Assembly (NCBI RefSeq): GCF_005047355.1
Contig: NZ_SUMC01000010.1
Coordinates: forward strand, 124,001 to 188,000
DNA length: 64,000 nt
Source: Actinacidiphila oryziradicis
Lineage (GTDB): Bacteria; Actinomycetota; Actinomycetes; Streptomycetales; Streptomycetaceae
Direction of reading: 5' to 3'
Of the stretch, positions 37,919 through 47,342 are shown piece by piece (position 1 is the first letter of the stretch; each line of letters opens with the position of its first letter). A model generated the notes under the pieces. The model saw nothing but the letters and a program-made list of their open reading frames with translations. It was not told the origin of the DNA and searched no databases. The translations under genes and the position numbers were made by a program.

Positions 37919-38326
37919 ATGGATGCGGAGTTGGCCGCGCTGGCCGCGTCGGGGGCCACTACGGTCGTGCAGTTGATGGCTCAGGACGCCTGGACGACCG
38001 TCAGGGAGCGGGTGTTGGCGCTCTTTGGCCGTGGGGCGGCGGACAGGACGGAGTCGGTCAGGGCCGCGCTCGACGAGGCGCGGATCATCGTCGCGTCGAG
38101 CGGCGGGCGCGACGACGATCCGCGCCTGGTCGCGCTCACCTCCGACTGGCGGGAGCGGTTGCTCGTGCTGCTGCAACAGGAACCGGCGCTGGCCGAGGAG
38201 TTGCGGGCACTGGTGGCGCACGCGACCGATCAGCCGGGCTCCGTGCACAACGTCATCACCGGCGCCAAGGTGCGAGGCCCAGTGATCCAGGCCCACACCA
38301 TCACCGGTGACCTGCGCTTCGGCTGA
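37919..38326 (+). CDS. Small leader protein of the TIR/STAND operon
   Basis: 135 residues from ATG 37919 with AAGGGGG about 8 nt upstream. An N-terminal amphipathic helix (LAALAASGATTVVQLMAQDA) is followed by a helical domain (WTTVRERVLALFGRG, DWRERLLVLLQQEPALAEEL). The C-terminus is GAKVRGPVIQAHTITGDLRF, a short beta-strand motif that many Streptomyces proteins linked to STAND NTPases carry. It is the first gene of the operon, with 62 nt to the next. Perhaps an adaptor or sensor; the role is inference. The same motif type (GVIRGDVHIH) opens the convergent NB-ARC protein at 47895-50051. Confidence 0.75.
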   Translation: MDAELAALAASGATTVVQLMAQDAWTTVRERVLALFGRGAADRTESVRAALDEARIIVASSGGRDDDPRLVALTSDWRERLLVLLQQEPALAEELRALVAHATDQPGSVHNVITGAKVRGPVIQAHTITGDLRFG

Positions 38327-38388
38327 TCGCCACAACGGGCCACGCGGCACACGCTGTTGACGGGAACACGGGCACGAGGGGGCGGGTC

Positions 38389-40086
38389 GTGGAGCAGCGG
38401 CGATCGGAGCATCCGGCAGCGGACGGTCAGGCAGCGGGTCACCTGGCGAGGTTGTTCCTCGGTCCGACCCATGGGGGCAGTCGTGGGGCGTATCTGCCGG
38501 GTGGCTTCGACCTCTATCTGCGCGGCCGGGGCGACGACGCCGAACGACTGGTCCATCATCACGAAGCGCAGCACGTCCTGTTGACCGACACCACCGCGTG
38601 GGGTGCCGCTCTCGTCCTCACGTCGCAGGTGCCTCAATGGGCTCAGTTGTTCAACCAGTTGCTGGAGCTGTGTCGCACCACGCACGAGTCGTTCGCGACG
38701 TACATGAGTTGCAGCGTGGTCGCGGCGAGCACCGGTTCGCCCGAGGCGGCGCTCGCCTCGTACCCGGACTACGTGGGTCTGGTGGATCGGCTCGACCGCC
38801 ATCTCGCCGCGATTCCGGGAGAACACCGGCGCTCCCTCGCGGCGACGGCCCTGGCGCGGGCCTGTATGCAGACGCCGGTGATCGGACAGATGGCCGCGGC
38901 CTGGCCGCAGGCGTTGACACCCGGCGAGCTGCGCGAGATCGACGTACCGGACGGGCGTCTTCGCACCCTGTACCGGGACCCGGCCGGGCTGCCCGTCGAC
39001 GTGGTGGCGGCGGCCGACGAAGCGGTGGTGGCCGAGTTCGGGCCGCAGCCCCTGTCCGCCGACCTCCCCGGTGCCGGGGCGGCCGCGCTCGACGACCGCT
39101 TCGACGAGGCATGGGCCCGGTGGGAGGACACCGTGTTCGCAGGGCTCGCGGCCCGGCTGACCGAGGCGGGAGCAACGGTGCTCGGCAGTCACGAACATCT
39201 GCCCGCCGCAGCCGAGTTGGTGGCACGGGTCGCCGTGACCGTTCCCGGACTGCGGCTGACCGTCGACCTCGATCCGGACCCGCCGGACAGGCGCATGGTC
39301 GCCCAAGTGCTGCGCCAGGCCCGCCTGTGGCTGACGACGGAGCCGCGGCCTGCGCGTCTGATCACGTTCGGGCAGGACGTCGATCCGGAAGAGGTGGTGC
39401 GGGTCGTGGACGCGACCACCCGGGTGGCCGGGCGTCCGAACGTCGTGTTCGGGGCGCGCCTGCCGACCCGGCTGCTGGACGGTTACGCCTTCCCGGAGAG
39501 CGACCGCGCGCGACTCGCCGGTCTCGACGGGCCGGTACTCGCGATCCGGACCCTCGCCGACGACGGCACCGACCGCGACACCGACGCCGTCTGGCACGTC
39601 CGGCTCAGCGATCCGGCGGACGTCGCGGAGCTCATCGCCGCCTGGGACGGCGGCGCGGACGTGACGTGCTGCGTGGCCGCGAGCTGTCTCTCCGACGAGC
39701 GGTGGCGCACACGGTGGCTGCCCGTCCTCCAGGACGCGGCACCCGTGATCTGGCTGATCGACGTCCCCGTGGCGTCCCTGGCCGGTGAGTTCACCGGGGG
39801 CCGGACCGTGCACGGCATCTACCTGGATCTCGGGGCCAACCCGACCGGTGCGCGACGGGCGGTGGCCTTCAAGGTGTCCGGGCAGACGGGGGCGTGGCTC
39901 GCGGTGGCCGACGACGTCGGCATCCAGTTGCTGACCGGGCAGTTGGCGGACCTGCCGGGCATCGATCTGCGGATGACGGGCGCCAACTGGACGGGCGCGG
40001 TGCCCGCCCTCCGGCTGGTCCTGCTCGACCTGCTGCGGACCGAGTCGTACGTCGATCTGCGCGCCCTGGTGGACCACGGGAACTGA
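38389..40086 (+). CDS. HExxH-motif protein A of the TIR/STAND operon
   Basis: 565 residues from GTG 38389 after GAGGGGG. An HEAQH motif at residues 58-62 is followed 38 residues later by Glu100 in CRTTHESFATY, the layout of a zincin active site (HExxH…E). A Leu/Ala-rich middle contains ALARACMQTPVIGQMA near 165. The C-terminal half has alternating strands and helices, with CVAASCLSDERWRTRW near 430. It is paralogous to protein B (42654-44312) along its whole length. No membrane segment or signal peptide. Likely a metallopeptidase-like effector or a degenerate binding domain; not recognised as a named family. Seven nt separate it from the TIR gene. Confidence 0.8.
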   Translation: MEQRRSEHPAADGQAAGHLARLFLGPTHGGSRGAYLPGGFDLYLRGRGDDAERLVHHHEAQHVLLTDTTAWGAALVLTSQVPQWAQLFNQLLELCRTTHESFATYMSCSVVAASTGSPEAALASYPDYVGLVDRLDRHLAAIPGEHRRSLAATALARACMQTPVIGQMAAAWPQALTPGELREIDVPDGRLRTLYRDPAGLPVDVVAAADEAVVAEFGPQPLSADLPGAGAAALDDRFDEAWARWEDTVFAGLAARLTEAGATVLGSHEHLPAAAELVARVAVTVPGLRLTVDLDPDPPDRRMVAQVLRQARLWLTTEPRPARLITFGQDVDPEEVVRVVDATTRVAGRPNVVFGARLPTRLLDGYAFPESDRARLAGLDGPVLAIRTLADDGTDRDTDAVWHVRLSDPADVAELIAAWDGGADVTCCVAASCLSDERWRTRWLPVLQDAAPVIWLIDVPVASLAGEFTGGRTVHGIYLDLGANPTGARRAVAFKVSGQTGAWLAVADDVGIQLLTGQLADLPGIDLRMTGANWTGAVPALRLVLLDLLRTESYVDLRALVDHGN

Positions 40087-40093
40087 CGGGATC

Positions 40094-42661
40094 ATGCCGG
40101 GAATCTTCCTCAGTTACCGCAACATCGAGCGGTCGTACGCGCCGATGCTCGTCGATCGTGAACTCTCCCGCCGGTTCGGCCCGGAGAACGTGTTCCAGGC
40201 CGGTCGGTCCAATCTGCCGGCCGTCCACTTCCCGACCGAGATCGACCGGCGGGTCGACGAGTGCGACCTGCTCATCGCCCTCATCGACCGGCCGTGGGTG
40301 GGCGAGGACCTGCATCTGCTGCGGGAGCCCGGCGACTGGGTCCGGCGGGAGATCGCCCGCGCGCTGGGGCAGGGCAAGCGGGTGCTGCCCGTGCTGCTGG
40401 ACGGGGCGGAGATGCCCAGGACGGCAGAGCTGCCCGCCGACATCGCGCCCCTGACGCGGAACATCGCCCTGCGGATGCGTCCGCGTACCGTCGACACCGA
40501 TCTGCTGCGGCTGATCGGTGAGGTGGAGCGGCTGGTACCCGAACTCGTCCTGGTGACGCTCATGGACTCGGCCCCGCCCAAGAACGTCGGCGGGCCCGCT
40601 CTGCTCCGCGCCGAGCACCAGGTCCTCCCGTTCCGGCACCGCGGCGAACTCGACCTCCTGGCCGAGTGGTGCTCGGCGCCGGCCGGGCCACCGGTCAAGC
40701 TGGTCGTGGGTGCCCTGGGCGCGGGCAAGACCCGGCTCGGGCTCCGGCTGGCCGCACAGGTGCGCGGGTCGGGCCGGCCCGGCGGGCTGCTGTCGGTGAC
40801 CGCTCCGGCGGAGTGTCTCGATCGGCTGGGAGAGATCGGCAGTCCCTGCCTGGTCGTCCTCGACGACGCCGAGGCGCGTCCGGTACAGGTCCGCGCGGCG
40901 CTGCGCTCGCTCGCCGTCGCGCCCGAAGCCCCGGCCCGGCTGCTCCTGTTGGCGCGCTCCGGCGGTGACTGGTTGGACGACCTGCGCGACGACGCCGACG
41001 ACGCGGTCGCGGACCTCGTGGACAGCATCGTGCCGCTGTCGCTGGCACCGCTGCGGCCGGCCGAGGGGGACTTCGCCACGGCGTGCGGCGCGTTCGCCCG
41101 GCATCTCGGACTGCCCCTCCCGTCCCTCCCCTCCGATCGGCCGGAGACACCCACCCTGCTCGAACTGCAGGCCGCCGCTCTCACCCATGTCCTGTCCCCC
41201 GACACGCCGTTGGACCGACCCCTGCGCCGGATTCTGGGGTTGGAGCGGGCGTACTGGCGCAAGGCGGGGACAGCGTTCGGGCTGCCGGTGTCGAGCGATC
41301 GCGTCCTGGCGGAGGTCATGGCGACGGTGACGCTGTTCGGTGCGGCCTCCGAGCCGGAGGCGGATGGCCTGCTGACCTCCCTGCGGGCGTTCCGGGGCGG
41401 GCCGGTGCATGCCATCGACTCCTGCCGCGACCTCCTGCGCACCGTGCTGCCGGGGCCGGCTCCGCTGAATCCGCTGCAACCGGAGCAGTTGGCGCAGGAG
41501 TTCGTGGCGGAGTTCCTGGACTCCGACTACCGGCTCGCGGACCTCCTGGACGGTGTCTCCGACGAGCAGGCACGGCGGGCCCTGCGGAACCTGGGCCGGT
41601 GTCTGGAGCGTCATCCCCGGATCAGTGGTCCCGTCGAGGACTTCCTCGCCGCGGCCCCGGGCCGACTGCTGCCCCTGGCGTTGACGGTGCTGCCCTCCGT
41701 ACCTCAACCCCGGCTCCTGGTCTCGGCCATGTCCGGCGCCCTGGGCCGCACCCCCCAGGGCGAACTCCCCGCCGTAGTCGATGCGTTGCCACTGCGCAGC
41801 GACGCCCTGGCCCGGTTTGCCGTGGACGCGACCGAGCGCGCCCTCGGCGCACGAGACGCCGACGCGGGTGACTTCACCACGGCCCGGCTGGCCCGTCGGC
41901 TCTCGGTGCGGCTGACCTACCTCGGGGAGCGTCCCTCGGACGCCGTGGAAGCGGCTCGTTCGGCCGTAAGAGCCCTGACCGCGCTGACGGTCAGGGAGTC
42001 GGCACACGTGGAGTCCGTGGCCGCGGGCTCGGGCCCGGGCTCGGTCAACGCCGAACTGGCCGAGGCGCACGCCGCGTTGGCACTGGCGCTCGACCTCGAT
42101 CCGTCGTCCAGGGACGAGGCTGTCGCGGTCGGTGAGACGGCCGTTACCCAGTACCGCGCTCTGCCGGGCGGGGACCGGCACGGCGCGGCGCTGGCAACAG
42201 CCCTGCACAACCAGTCGATCCGGCTCCGCCGGGTCCGCGCGATGCCGGCGGCCCTCGCGGCCGCGACCGAGGCCCGCCAGCTCGTCGAGCCCCTGCACGC
42301 GGAGCGGCCGACGCGATTCCGGTCGCTGTACGCGGACGTCCTAGACAACCTGTCGATCGTCACCCATCTGACGGGCCACCCCGAAGAGGCCGAACGGCTC
42401 GGTCGCGAAACCCTCGCCCTGCGCCGCGCGTTGGCCGCCGCCCGACCGGACGCCTACCGATCACAGTTGGCGGGCACGCTGTTCAATCTCGGTCTTCTCT
42501 TCACCGAGAACGAGCGAAAAGGGGCGGAGGCGAGGCAACTGTGGGACGAGTCGCTCTCGATCTACGATGCTCTGTCCGTTCGTCGGCCGGGGCACTACGA
42601 CGAGCCGCGTGACCGTGTCCGCGCCCACCTCGACCGTCGGAAGGCGGACCACGATGACTGA
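40094..42661 (+). CDS. TIR-STAND NTPase-TPR protein
   Basis: 855 residues. The TIR domain covers about 1-150: IFLSYRNIERSYAPMLVDRE, DECDLLIALIDRPWVG, then DWVRREIARALGQGKRVLPV, with Glu at the position of the TIR NADase catalytic residue (WVRRE). The STAND NTPase starts near 185: P-loop GALGAGKTRLG near 206-216, Walker B LVVLDDAEA near 254. The C-terminal third is helical, with TPR-like units (AVAVGETAVTQYRALPGG, AERLGRETLALRRALAA). This is the domain order of bacterial NLR-like proteins that degrade NAD+ or oligomerise on sensing a trigger. Its end overlaps the next start by 8 nt. Confidence 0.88.
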   Translation: MPGIFLSYRNIERSYAPMLVDRELSRRFGPENVFQAGRSNLPAVHFPTEIDRRVDECDLLIALIDRPWVGEDLHLLREPGDWVRREIARALGQGKRVLPVLLDGAEMPRTAELPADIAPLTRNIALRMRPRTVDTDLLRLIGEVERLVPELVLVTLMDSAPPKNVGGPALLRAEHQVLPFRHRGELDLLAEWCSAPAGPPVKLVVGALGAGKTRLGLRLAAQVRGSGRPGGLLSVTAPAECLDRLGEIGSPCLVVLDDAEARPVQVRAALRSLAVAPEAPARLLLLARSGGDWLDDLRDDADDAVADLVDSIVPLSLAPLRPAEGDFATACGAFARHLGLPLPSLPSDRPETPTLLELQAAALTHVLSPDTPLDRPLRRILGLERAYWRKAGTAFGLPVSSDRVLAEVMATVTLFGAASEPEADGLLTSLRAFRGGPVHAIDSCRDLLRTVLPGPAPLNPLQPEQLAQEFVAEFLDSDYRLADLLDGVSDEQARRALRNLGRCLERHPRISGPVEDFLAAAPGRLLPLALTVLPSVPQPRLLVSAMSGALGRTPQGELPAVVDALPLRSDALARFAVDATERALGARDADAGDFTTARLARRLSVRLTYLGERPSDAVEAARSAVRALTALTVRESAHVESVAAGSGPGSVNAELAEAHAALALALDLDPSSRDEAVAVGETAVTQYRALPGGDRHGAALATALHNQSIRLRRVRAMPAALAAATEARQLVEPLHAERPTRFRSLYADVLDNLSIVTHLTGHPEEAERLGRETLALRRALAAARPDAYRSQLAGTLFNLGLLFTENERKGAEARQLWDESLSIYDALSVRRPGHYDEPRDRVRAHLDRRKADHDD

Positions 42662-44312
42662 CCATCTGGCCCGGCTGTGCTTCGAGGGGCTGGGCAGCAC
42701 CGGCCGCTACACCCCGCACGCTTACACCCTGCGGCTCCAGGGCGTCGAGCAGTCCACCGACCACGTGGTCTACTTGCACGAGGTGCATCACGCGACGCTG
42801 AACGACGTCACCGCCTGGGGCAGCGCGTTACACGTCTACGCACGCCTCCCCGCAGCCGCGGGCCAGGCCTTCGTCCACCTGCTGGACGCCTGCCGCACCA
42901 CCCATGAATCGCTGGCCACGTTCGCGAGTGTGCGGCTCGCCGCCGCCCGGCACGGCGTGCTGGACGGCGTGCTCGCCGCCTATCCGGACTACGTGGGGCT
43001 GTACGACACGGCCACGCGGCTGGTCCAGGAGATTCCGGGGCCCGGTCGCAAGCAACTGGCGGTGAGCGCCCTGGCGCGGCTGTGCATGCAGACCCCGGTC
43101 CTCGACACCGTCGACGAGGTCGGTCTCGAAGCGTTCCGCCTTGCCGACGTGCCCGACGCGGACCGGCCCGACAGCCGCTGGAGATGGTTCGTCCGCCAGG
43201 GCCCGGCCGCGCTCGCCGCCGCGGCCGAGGCCGCCGATCGCATGCTTGCCGAGCGCTTCGGCCCGGCCGCGCTGGCCACCGACGGGCCCGACGGCGACCT
43301 GTACGAGTCGACGGCAAGCGTCCACGATGCCACGTGGGACGCCTGGGAGGAAGCGGCGTACGAACATCTGCGGTCCCTGATCGGCGCGACGGGGGCCCGC
43401 ACGCTGGACCTGAACGGCCATCGGGAGAGCTCCGAGGCACTGATCAGCTCGGTCGAGGCGGTCCACGGCGACATCGGGCTGCGCGTCCCGATGAGCGACG
43501 AACAACGGCAGGACGACGCCGCCGTGGCCAGTTCGGTGCTCCAACAGGTACGGCACGACCTCGCCGCGGGAGACCGGCACCGGGCGCGGCTGCTGGAACG
43601 GACGCCGGCCGACCTGGTGGACGTACTCGCGCGGCGGGCCGTGCACGGCGACCGGCCGGCGCTGATCGTGGACGCCCGACCGGTCCGGCGGCTCGCGGCT
43701 CTCTACCGGTGGCCGGACGACACCCTGCCGGAGCCCTCGGGCGAGCCTCTGGTCGCCGTACGCGCTGTCGTCGACCACACAGAAAACGACACAGAGGACG
43801 GCACAGATCCGGACAAGGTCGTCGGACACGCGCTCGTGCCGGAGCCGGACGCGCTGCCCGAACTGGCCGAGCGATGGGGTGGCCGCGGCCCGCTCGCCGC
43901 CTGTGTGAGCGCGAGCTGTCTGGTCGACACCGCTTGGACGCGGCGCTGGCTGGAGCCGCTCGGCGCCCTCGGGCCGCTGTTCGTGCTGGCCGACGTGGAG
44001 CCCGACCGGTTCGTCCCGGCCTGGGTCAGGGACGACAGACAGGTCAACGCCCTCACGATCACCGTGGAGGAGACCGGCCGCCGCCGCGCCGCACTCCTGT
44101 TCACCGCGGGCACCGCCTGGTGGCTGGTGCTGGCCGAGGACGTCACCGTGGCGCTCATGGTCGAGTACCTGGGCAGGCGGCTCGGCCCCCGGCTGAGCAG
44201 CGACCTCGCACCGTTCGAGCCGGTTCGTGACGCCGCCACGGCGGTGATCGGCCATCTGCTCGCCACCGAATCGTTCGTGAGCTTCGACGCGCTGGGGAGC
44301 GGCCATGTCTGA
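42654..44312 (+). CDS. HExxH-motif protein B of the TIR/STAND operon
   Basis: 552 residues from ATG 42654, inside the end of the TIR-STAND gene. HEVHH occupies residues 42-46, with Glu85 in CRTTHESLATF as probable third ligand; LARLCMQTPVLDTV near 140 and CVSASCLVDTAWTRRW near 420 match protein A. Retaining the zinc motif and its spacing in both paralogues argues that it matters. No secretion signal. The two may form a heterodimer, or one may be substrate-recognising; this is inference. It overlaps the following gene by 8 nt. Confidence 0.8.
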   Translation: MTDHLARLCFEGLGSTGRYTPHAYTLRLQGVEQSTDHVVYLHEVHHATLNDVTAWGSALHVYARLPAAAGQAFVHLLDACRTTHESLATFASVRLAAARHGVLDGVLAAYPDYVGLYDTATRLVQEIPGPGRKQLAVSALARLCMQTPVLDTVDEVGLEAFRLADVPDADRPDSRWRWFVRQGPAALAAAAEAADRMLAERFGPAALATDGPDGDLYESTASVHDATWDAWEEAAYEHLRSLIGATGARTLDLNGHRESSEALISSVEAVHGDIGLRVPMSDEQRQDDAAVASSVLQQVRHDLAAGDRHRARLLERTPADLVDVLARRAVHGDRPALIVDARPVRRLAALYRWPDDTLPEPSGEPLVAVRAVVDHTENDTEDGTDPDKVVGHALVPEPDALPELAERWGGRGPLAACVSASCLVDTAWTRRWLEPLGALGPLFVLADVEPDRFVPAWVRDDRQVNALTITVEETGRRRAALLFTAGTAWWLVLAEDVTVALMVEYLGRRLGPRLSSDLAPFEPVRDAATAVIGHLLATESFVSFDALGSGHV

Positions 44313-44853
44313 TCCGCTCGACCCGGTCCTCAAGGGTGCGGACGTCGACGCGCAACTGCTGCGGCGCGCCGAGCTGGAAGCGGTCGGGCGAACCGTCAGC
44401 GGCCTCGACCCGGACGAGTTCATCGACGCCGTCACCCAGGTCTGCGCCCGGTCCTGGGACGACGAACGCACCAGGCCCCCGGGCTACTTCGAGATCCACG
44501 GCCAGAACTGGTGGATCGACACGTCCGGGACCGAGAACCGGCGCGGACTGCTCCACGCCGTGACGGCGGCCGCGCTGGTGGACGCCATCGGACTCCCCCG
44601 CAGCACCGCCTGGGTGGCCCGCGTCCTCGCCGGCGTACTAACCGTCCAATCGATCAGCGGGAGCGCGTCGACCGGGCTGTGCTTCGTCCTCGAACGGCAC
44701 GACGCGAGCCCGCTGCCGGACCATCTGGCCCATGACGTCCACCCCGGCGACTACGCCGAGTTCGCCACCGCGGTCGCGACCGCCGCCGAGGTGCTGTCCC
44801 TGTCCGTCGGCGGCTCGATCCGGTTCACCGACCCGCCCCGGCCCGCGCCATGA
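44305..44853 (+). CDS. Small operon protein of unknown function
   Basis: 182 residues from ATG 44305. Acidic N-terminal helix region (LEAVGRTVSGLDPDEFIDAV), then a Trp-rich strand segment (YFEIHGQNWWIDTSGTENRR) and a Gly/Ser-rich SISGSASTGLCFVLERH. No known domain. It lies between HExxH protein B (8-nt overlap) and the second TIR protein (4-nt overlap), so it is translated in step with them, perhaps as a chaperone or inhibitor. Confidence 0.75.
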   Translation: MSDPLDPVLKGADVDAQLLRRAELEAVGRTVSGLDPDEFIDAVTQVCARSWDDERTRPPGYFEIHGQNWWIDTSGTENRRGLLHAVTAAALVDAIGLPRSTAWVARVLAGVLTVQSISGSASTGLCFVLERHDASPLPDHLAHDVHPGDYAEFATAVATAAEVLSLSVGGSIRFTDPPRPAP

Positions 44854-47342
44854 CCATCTCGTCGCCGGACGCCGGCGAACCGCCGTACGACATCTTCATC
44901 TGTTACGCCTGGGACGACTCCAAGCAGTTGGCCGACGAGCTTCACCAGGCGCTGACCGAGGTCGGTCTGAACGTCTTCCAGGACGAACCGAGCATGGACG
45001 ACTGGGACGAGATGGCCCCCGAGATCCGGGCAGCGCTCCTCTCGTCGCGCACGCTGCTCCCGTTGGTCAGCCCGGGTTTTCCGCGCAGCCCGCACTGCCG
45101 GCAGGAAGTGCACCTCGCGCTGGACTGCGCCTTCCGGCTGGGGCGCACGGACCGGGTCATGGCTGTGACGTCCGGGGTGCGGCCGGACGACATCCGGCCC
45201 AGCGAGCTCAGCCGGTACCGCACCCCGCGCCAGGGCAGGAGCGCCCGGGAGCTGGCCGTCGGCATCGCCGAGCGGGTGCGCGCGCTGGCGGCCGAGGACG
45301 ACCGCACCTTCGGCGACGCTCCCCTGCCGTCGTCCCCCGACTGGTTCCCCGAACATCTGCCGGGCGGTCGGCACTTCCACGGCCGGCACGCCGAACTGTG
45401 GGAGATCCACGAGGGGCTGCGGGCCATGGACAAGGCCCGGAACATGGGACATCCCGTGGTGTCGGTGAGCGGTGTGGGCGGGCAGGGCAAGACCGCGCTG
45501 TGCGCCCAGTACGCCCGGCTGTTCGCCCTGGACCACTCTGGCGGTGTGTTCCTCGTCCGGCTCTCCGGCAGCGACCGGCGCGTCCGGGCCTCGCCGGACG
45601 CGGTGCGCGCCCAGTTCACGGAAGGGCTTCGTGCCATCGGGCTCAAGCTCGAGCTGACCGCCGACGAACTGGGGTCGGACCGTCTCCCCGGGGCGCTGCG
45701 AACCAGGTTGAAGAACCTCGCGCAGCCGTATCTGTGGATCGTGGACGACATCCCCTCCGGCTTCGACGCGGAACTGCTCCCCGAGTTGTGCGCGCCGACC
45801 GGGAACGGCAGGACGCTGCTGACCACCCGCGGACGGTTCACGAAGGGGGTGTCGGCGGAGATCGTGCTCGGCGGCCTCGATCCGCACGACGGACTGTCCT
45901 TGCTGACCGGTCACCGTCCGCCGGCGGCACGTGCGGAGACGAGGGCCGCGAGGCTCCTGACCGAACTCCTGCACGGCCACCCCCTCGGCCTGACCCTGGC
46001 GGCGGGGCTGACGACCCAGGACGACTTCGAGGGATACGCCGAGCTGTACCGACAGCTCGCGACGCCGGATCCGGAGGACGACCTGCTGGAGCTCGTCCAG
46101 TACCTGAGGGCGGAACTCCCCGCCGGGTACGCGCGGCCGTTCGCGGCGACCATGCTGCGCAGTTTCCGGGGGCTCACCGACGCGGGCCGCGACGTGCTGT
46201 CCGCCGTCGGTGTCCTGGCGGCCGAACCGGTGCCGCTTACGCTGCTCGACGAGATCATCGCCGGGTCCGGCGCTCCCGGCGGACCGGCGCGCGTGGCGGA
46301 CGGCCTCGCACACGCGGTGCGCCACGGACTGGCAGAACTGACGGAATCGACGGATCTGACGGAACTGACGGACGGTCCGGACGACACACCGGACTCCCGT
46401 GCCTGCGCGGTGCACCCGCTGGTCGCCCGCGCGACCCGTGTGCTGAATCCACCGCCGACACGGCGAAAGCTCCGCGACGCGGCCGTGGTCGCGCTGACGC
46501 AGGCCCTCAGTGCCACGCGGCACTCGTTCACCCACCGTGCGGTCGCGCGCAGTCTGCCGCACGTACGAGCGGTGACGGGACTGCTGGCGGGCACGGACCA
46601 GTGGAGTATCGGCGCCGACGAGAGGTATCTGCTCGACGAGGCCGGTCGGGCGTACGAACAACTGGGCGACGGAGAAGCCTCGTTGCGGCTCTACGCCCCG
46701 CTGGCCGAGGCCTGCGAGGAAGCACCGGAGTGCGACGAGTACACCCGGCTCGTCGTCCGGCTCCATCTCGCCTCGGCCCACTTCCGGTACGGGCAGTTCT
46801 CGGCGGCGCGCAGTCTCCAGGAGGACGTCGTACCCCGGATGCGGGCCCTGCTCGGGCCCGCGGCACGGGAGACCCTCACCGCTCAGGACAACCTGGCGAA
46901 CACCCTCGGCGCCCTCGGCCAGCACGAGGCGTCGCGCCTGCTGCACACCGAGGTCTACCGGGCGCTGCGCGACGGGACGGGACCGACGGACGCCGACACA
47001 CTGCGCGTACTGGGGAACCTGGTCATCGCCGTGGGAAGGTGCGGCGACACCGACGCGACACGCCGACGGATGCGGCTGACCGCCGTCCGGTACGCCCGTG
47101 GGGCCCACGTCCTGTGGCGGCGCGCCGCGAAGGCCAAGGGGCCGAAGTCCTGGGAGGCACTGGGCGCGCTCGACATCATGAACACCCTCGGGAAGAACCT
47201 TCTGGCGCTGGGGAAGAAGGACGAGGCACGCGACGCCTTCCGCACGGTGTGGGAGGGGCGGCGAGCGGTTCTGGGAGAACACCACCCGGACACCCTCGAC
47301 GCCTGGGAGAACACGATCATCGCGGAGGAAGGTCTGTCGTGA
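44850..47342 (+). CDS. TIR-NB-ARC-TPR protein
   Basis: 830 residues. The TIR domain spans about 1-140: YDIFICYAWDDSKQLADELH, NVFQDEPSMDDWDEMAPEIR, then SPGFPRSPHCRQEVHLAL, which has Glu in the catalytic-type SxxCxxE position. The NB-ARC starts near 170: P-loop VGGQGKTALCAQ near 208-219, Walker B YLWIVDDI, the sensor-like LLTTRGRF and GHPLGLTLAAGL. TPR units cover about 590-830 (TLTAQDNLANTLGALGQHEA, DIMNTLGKNLLALGKKDEA). It is a second NLR-like protein in the same operon, different enough from 40094-42661 not to be a recent copy. Overlaps both neighbours by 4 nt. Confidence 0.88.
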   Translation: MTISSPDAGEPPYDIFICYAWDDSKQLADELHQALTEVGLNVFQDEPSMDDWDEMAPEIRAALLSSRTLLPLVSPGFPRSPHCRQEVHLALDCAFRLGRTDRVMAVTSGVRPDDIRPSELSRYRTPRQGRSARELAVGIAERVRALAAEDDRTFGDAPLPSSPDWFPEHLPGGRHFHGRHAELWEIHEGLRAMDKARNMGHPVVSVSGVGGQGKTALCAQYARLFALDHSGGVFLVRLSGSDRRVRASPDAVRAQFTEGLRAIGLKLELTADELGSDRLPGALRTRLKNLAQPYLWIVDDIPSGFDAELLPELCAPTGNGRTLLTTRGRFTKGVSAEIVLGGLDPHDGLSLLTGHRPPAARAETRAARLLTELLHGHPLGLTLAAGLTTQDDFEGYAELYRQLATPDPEDDLLELVQYLRAELPAGYARPFAATMLRSFRGLTDAGRDVLSAVGVLAAEPVPLTLLDEIIAGSGAPGGPARVADGLAHAVRHGLAELTESTDLTELTDGPDDTPDSRACAVHPLVARATRVLNPPPTRRKLRDAAVVALTQALSATRHSFTHRAVARSLPHVRAVTGLLAGTDQWSIGADERYLLDEAGRAYEQLGDGEASLRLYAPLAEACEEAPECDEYTRLVVRLHLASAHFRYGQFSAARSLQEDVVPRMRALLGPAARETLTAQDNLANTLGALGQHEASRLLHTEVYRALRDGTGPTDADTLRVLGNLVIAVGRCGDTDATRRRMRLTAVRYARGAHVLWRRAAKAKGPKSWEALGALDIMNTLGKNLLALGKKDEARDAFRTVWEGRRAVLGEHHPDTLDAWENTIIAEEGLS

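Noticed and set aside
38389-44312. Assignment of the operon to the named CATRA or vWA-MoxR-VMAP conflict systems
   Set aside because: I could not see vWA, MoxR, caspase or the N-terminal patterns I associate with those families; naming them would be a guess.
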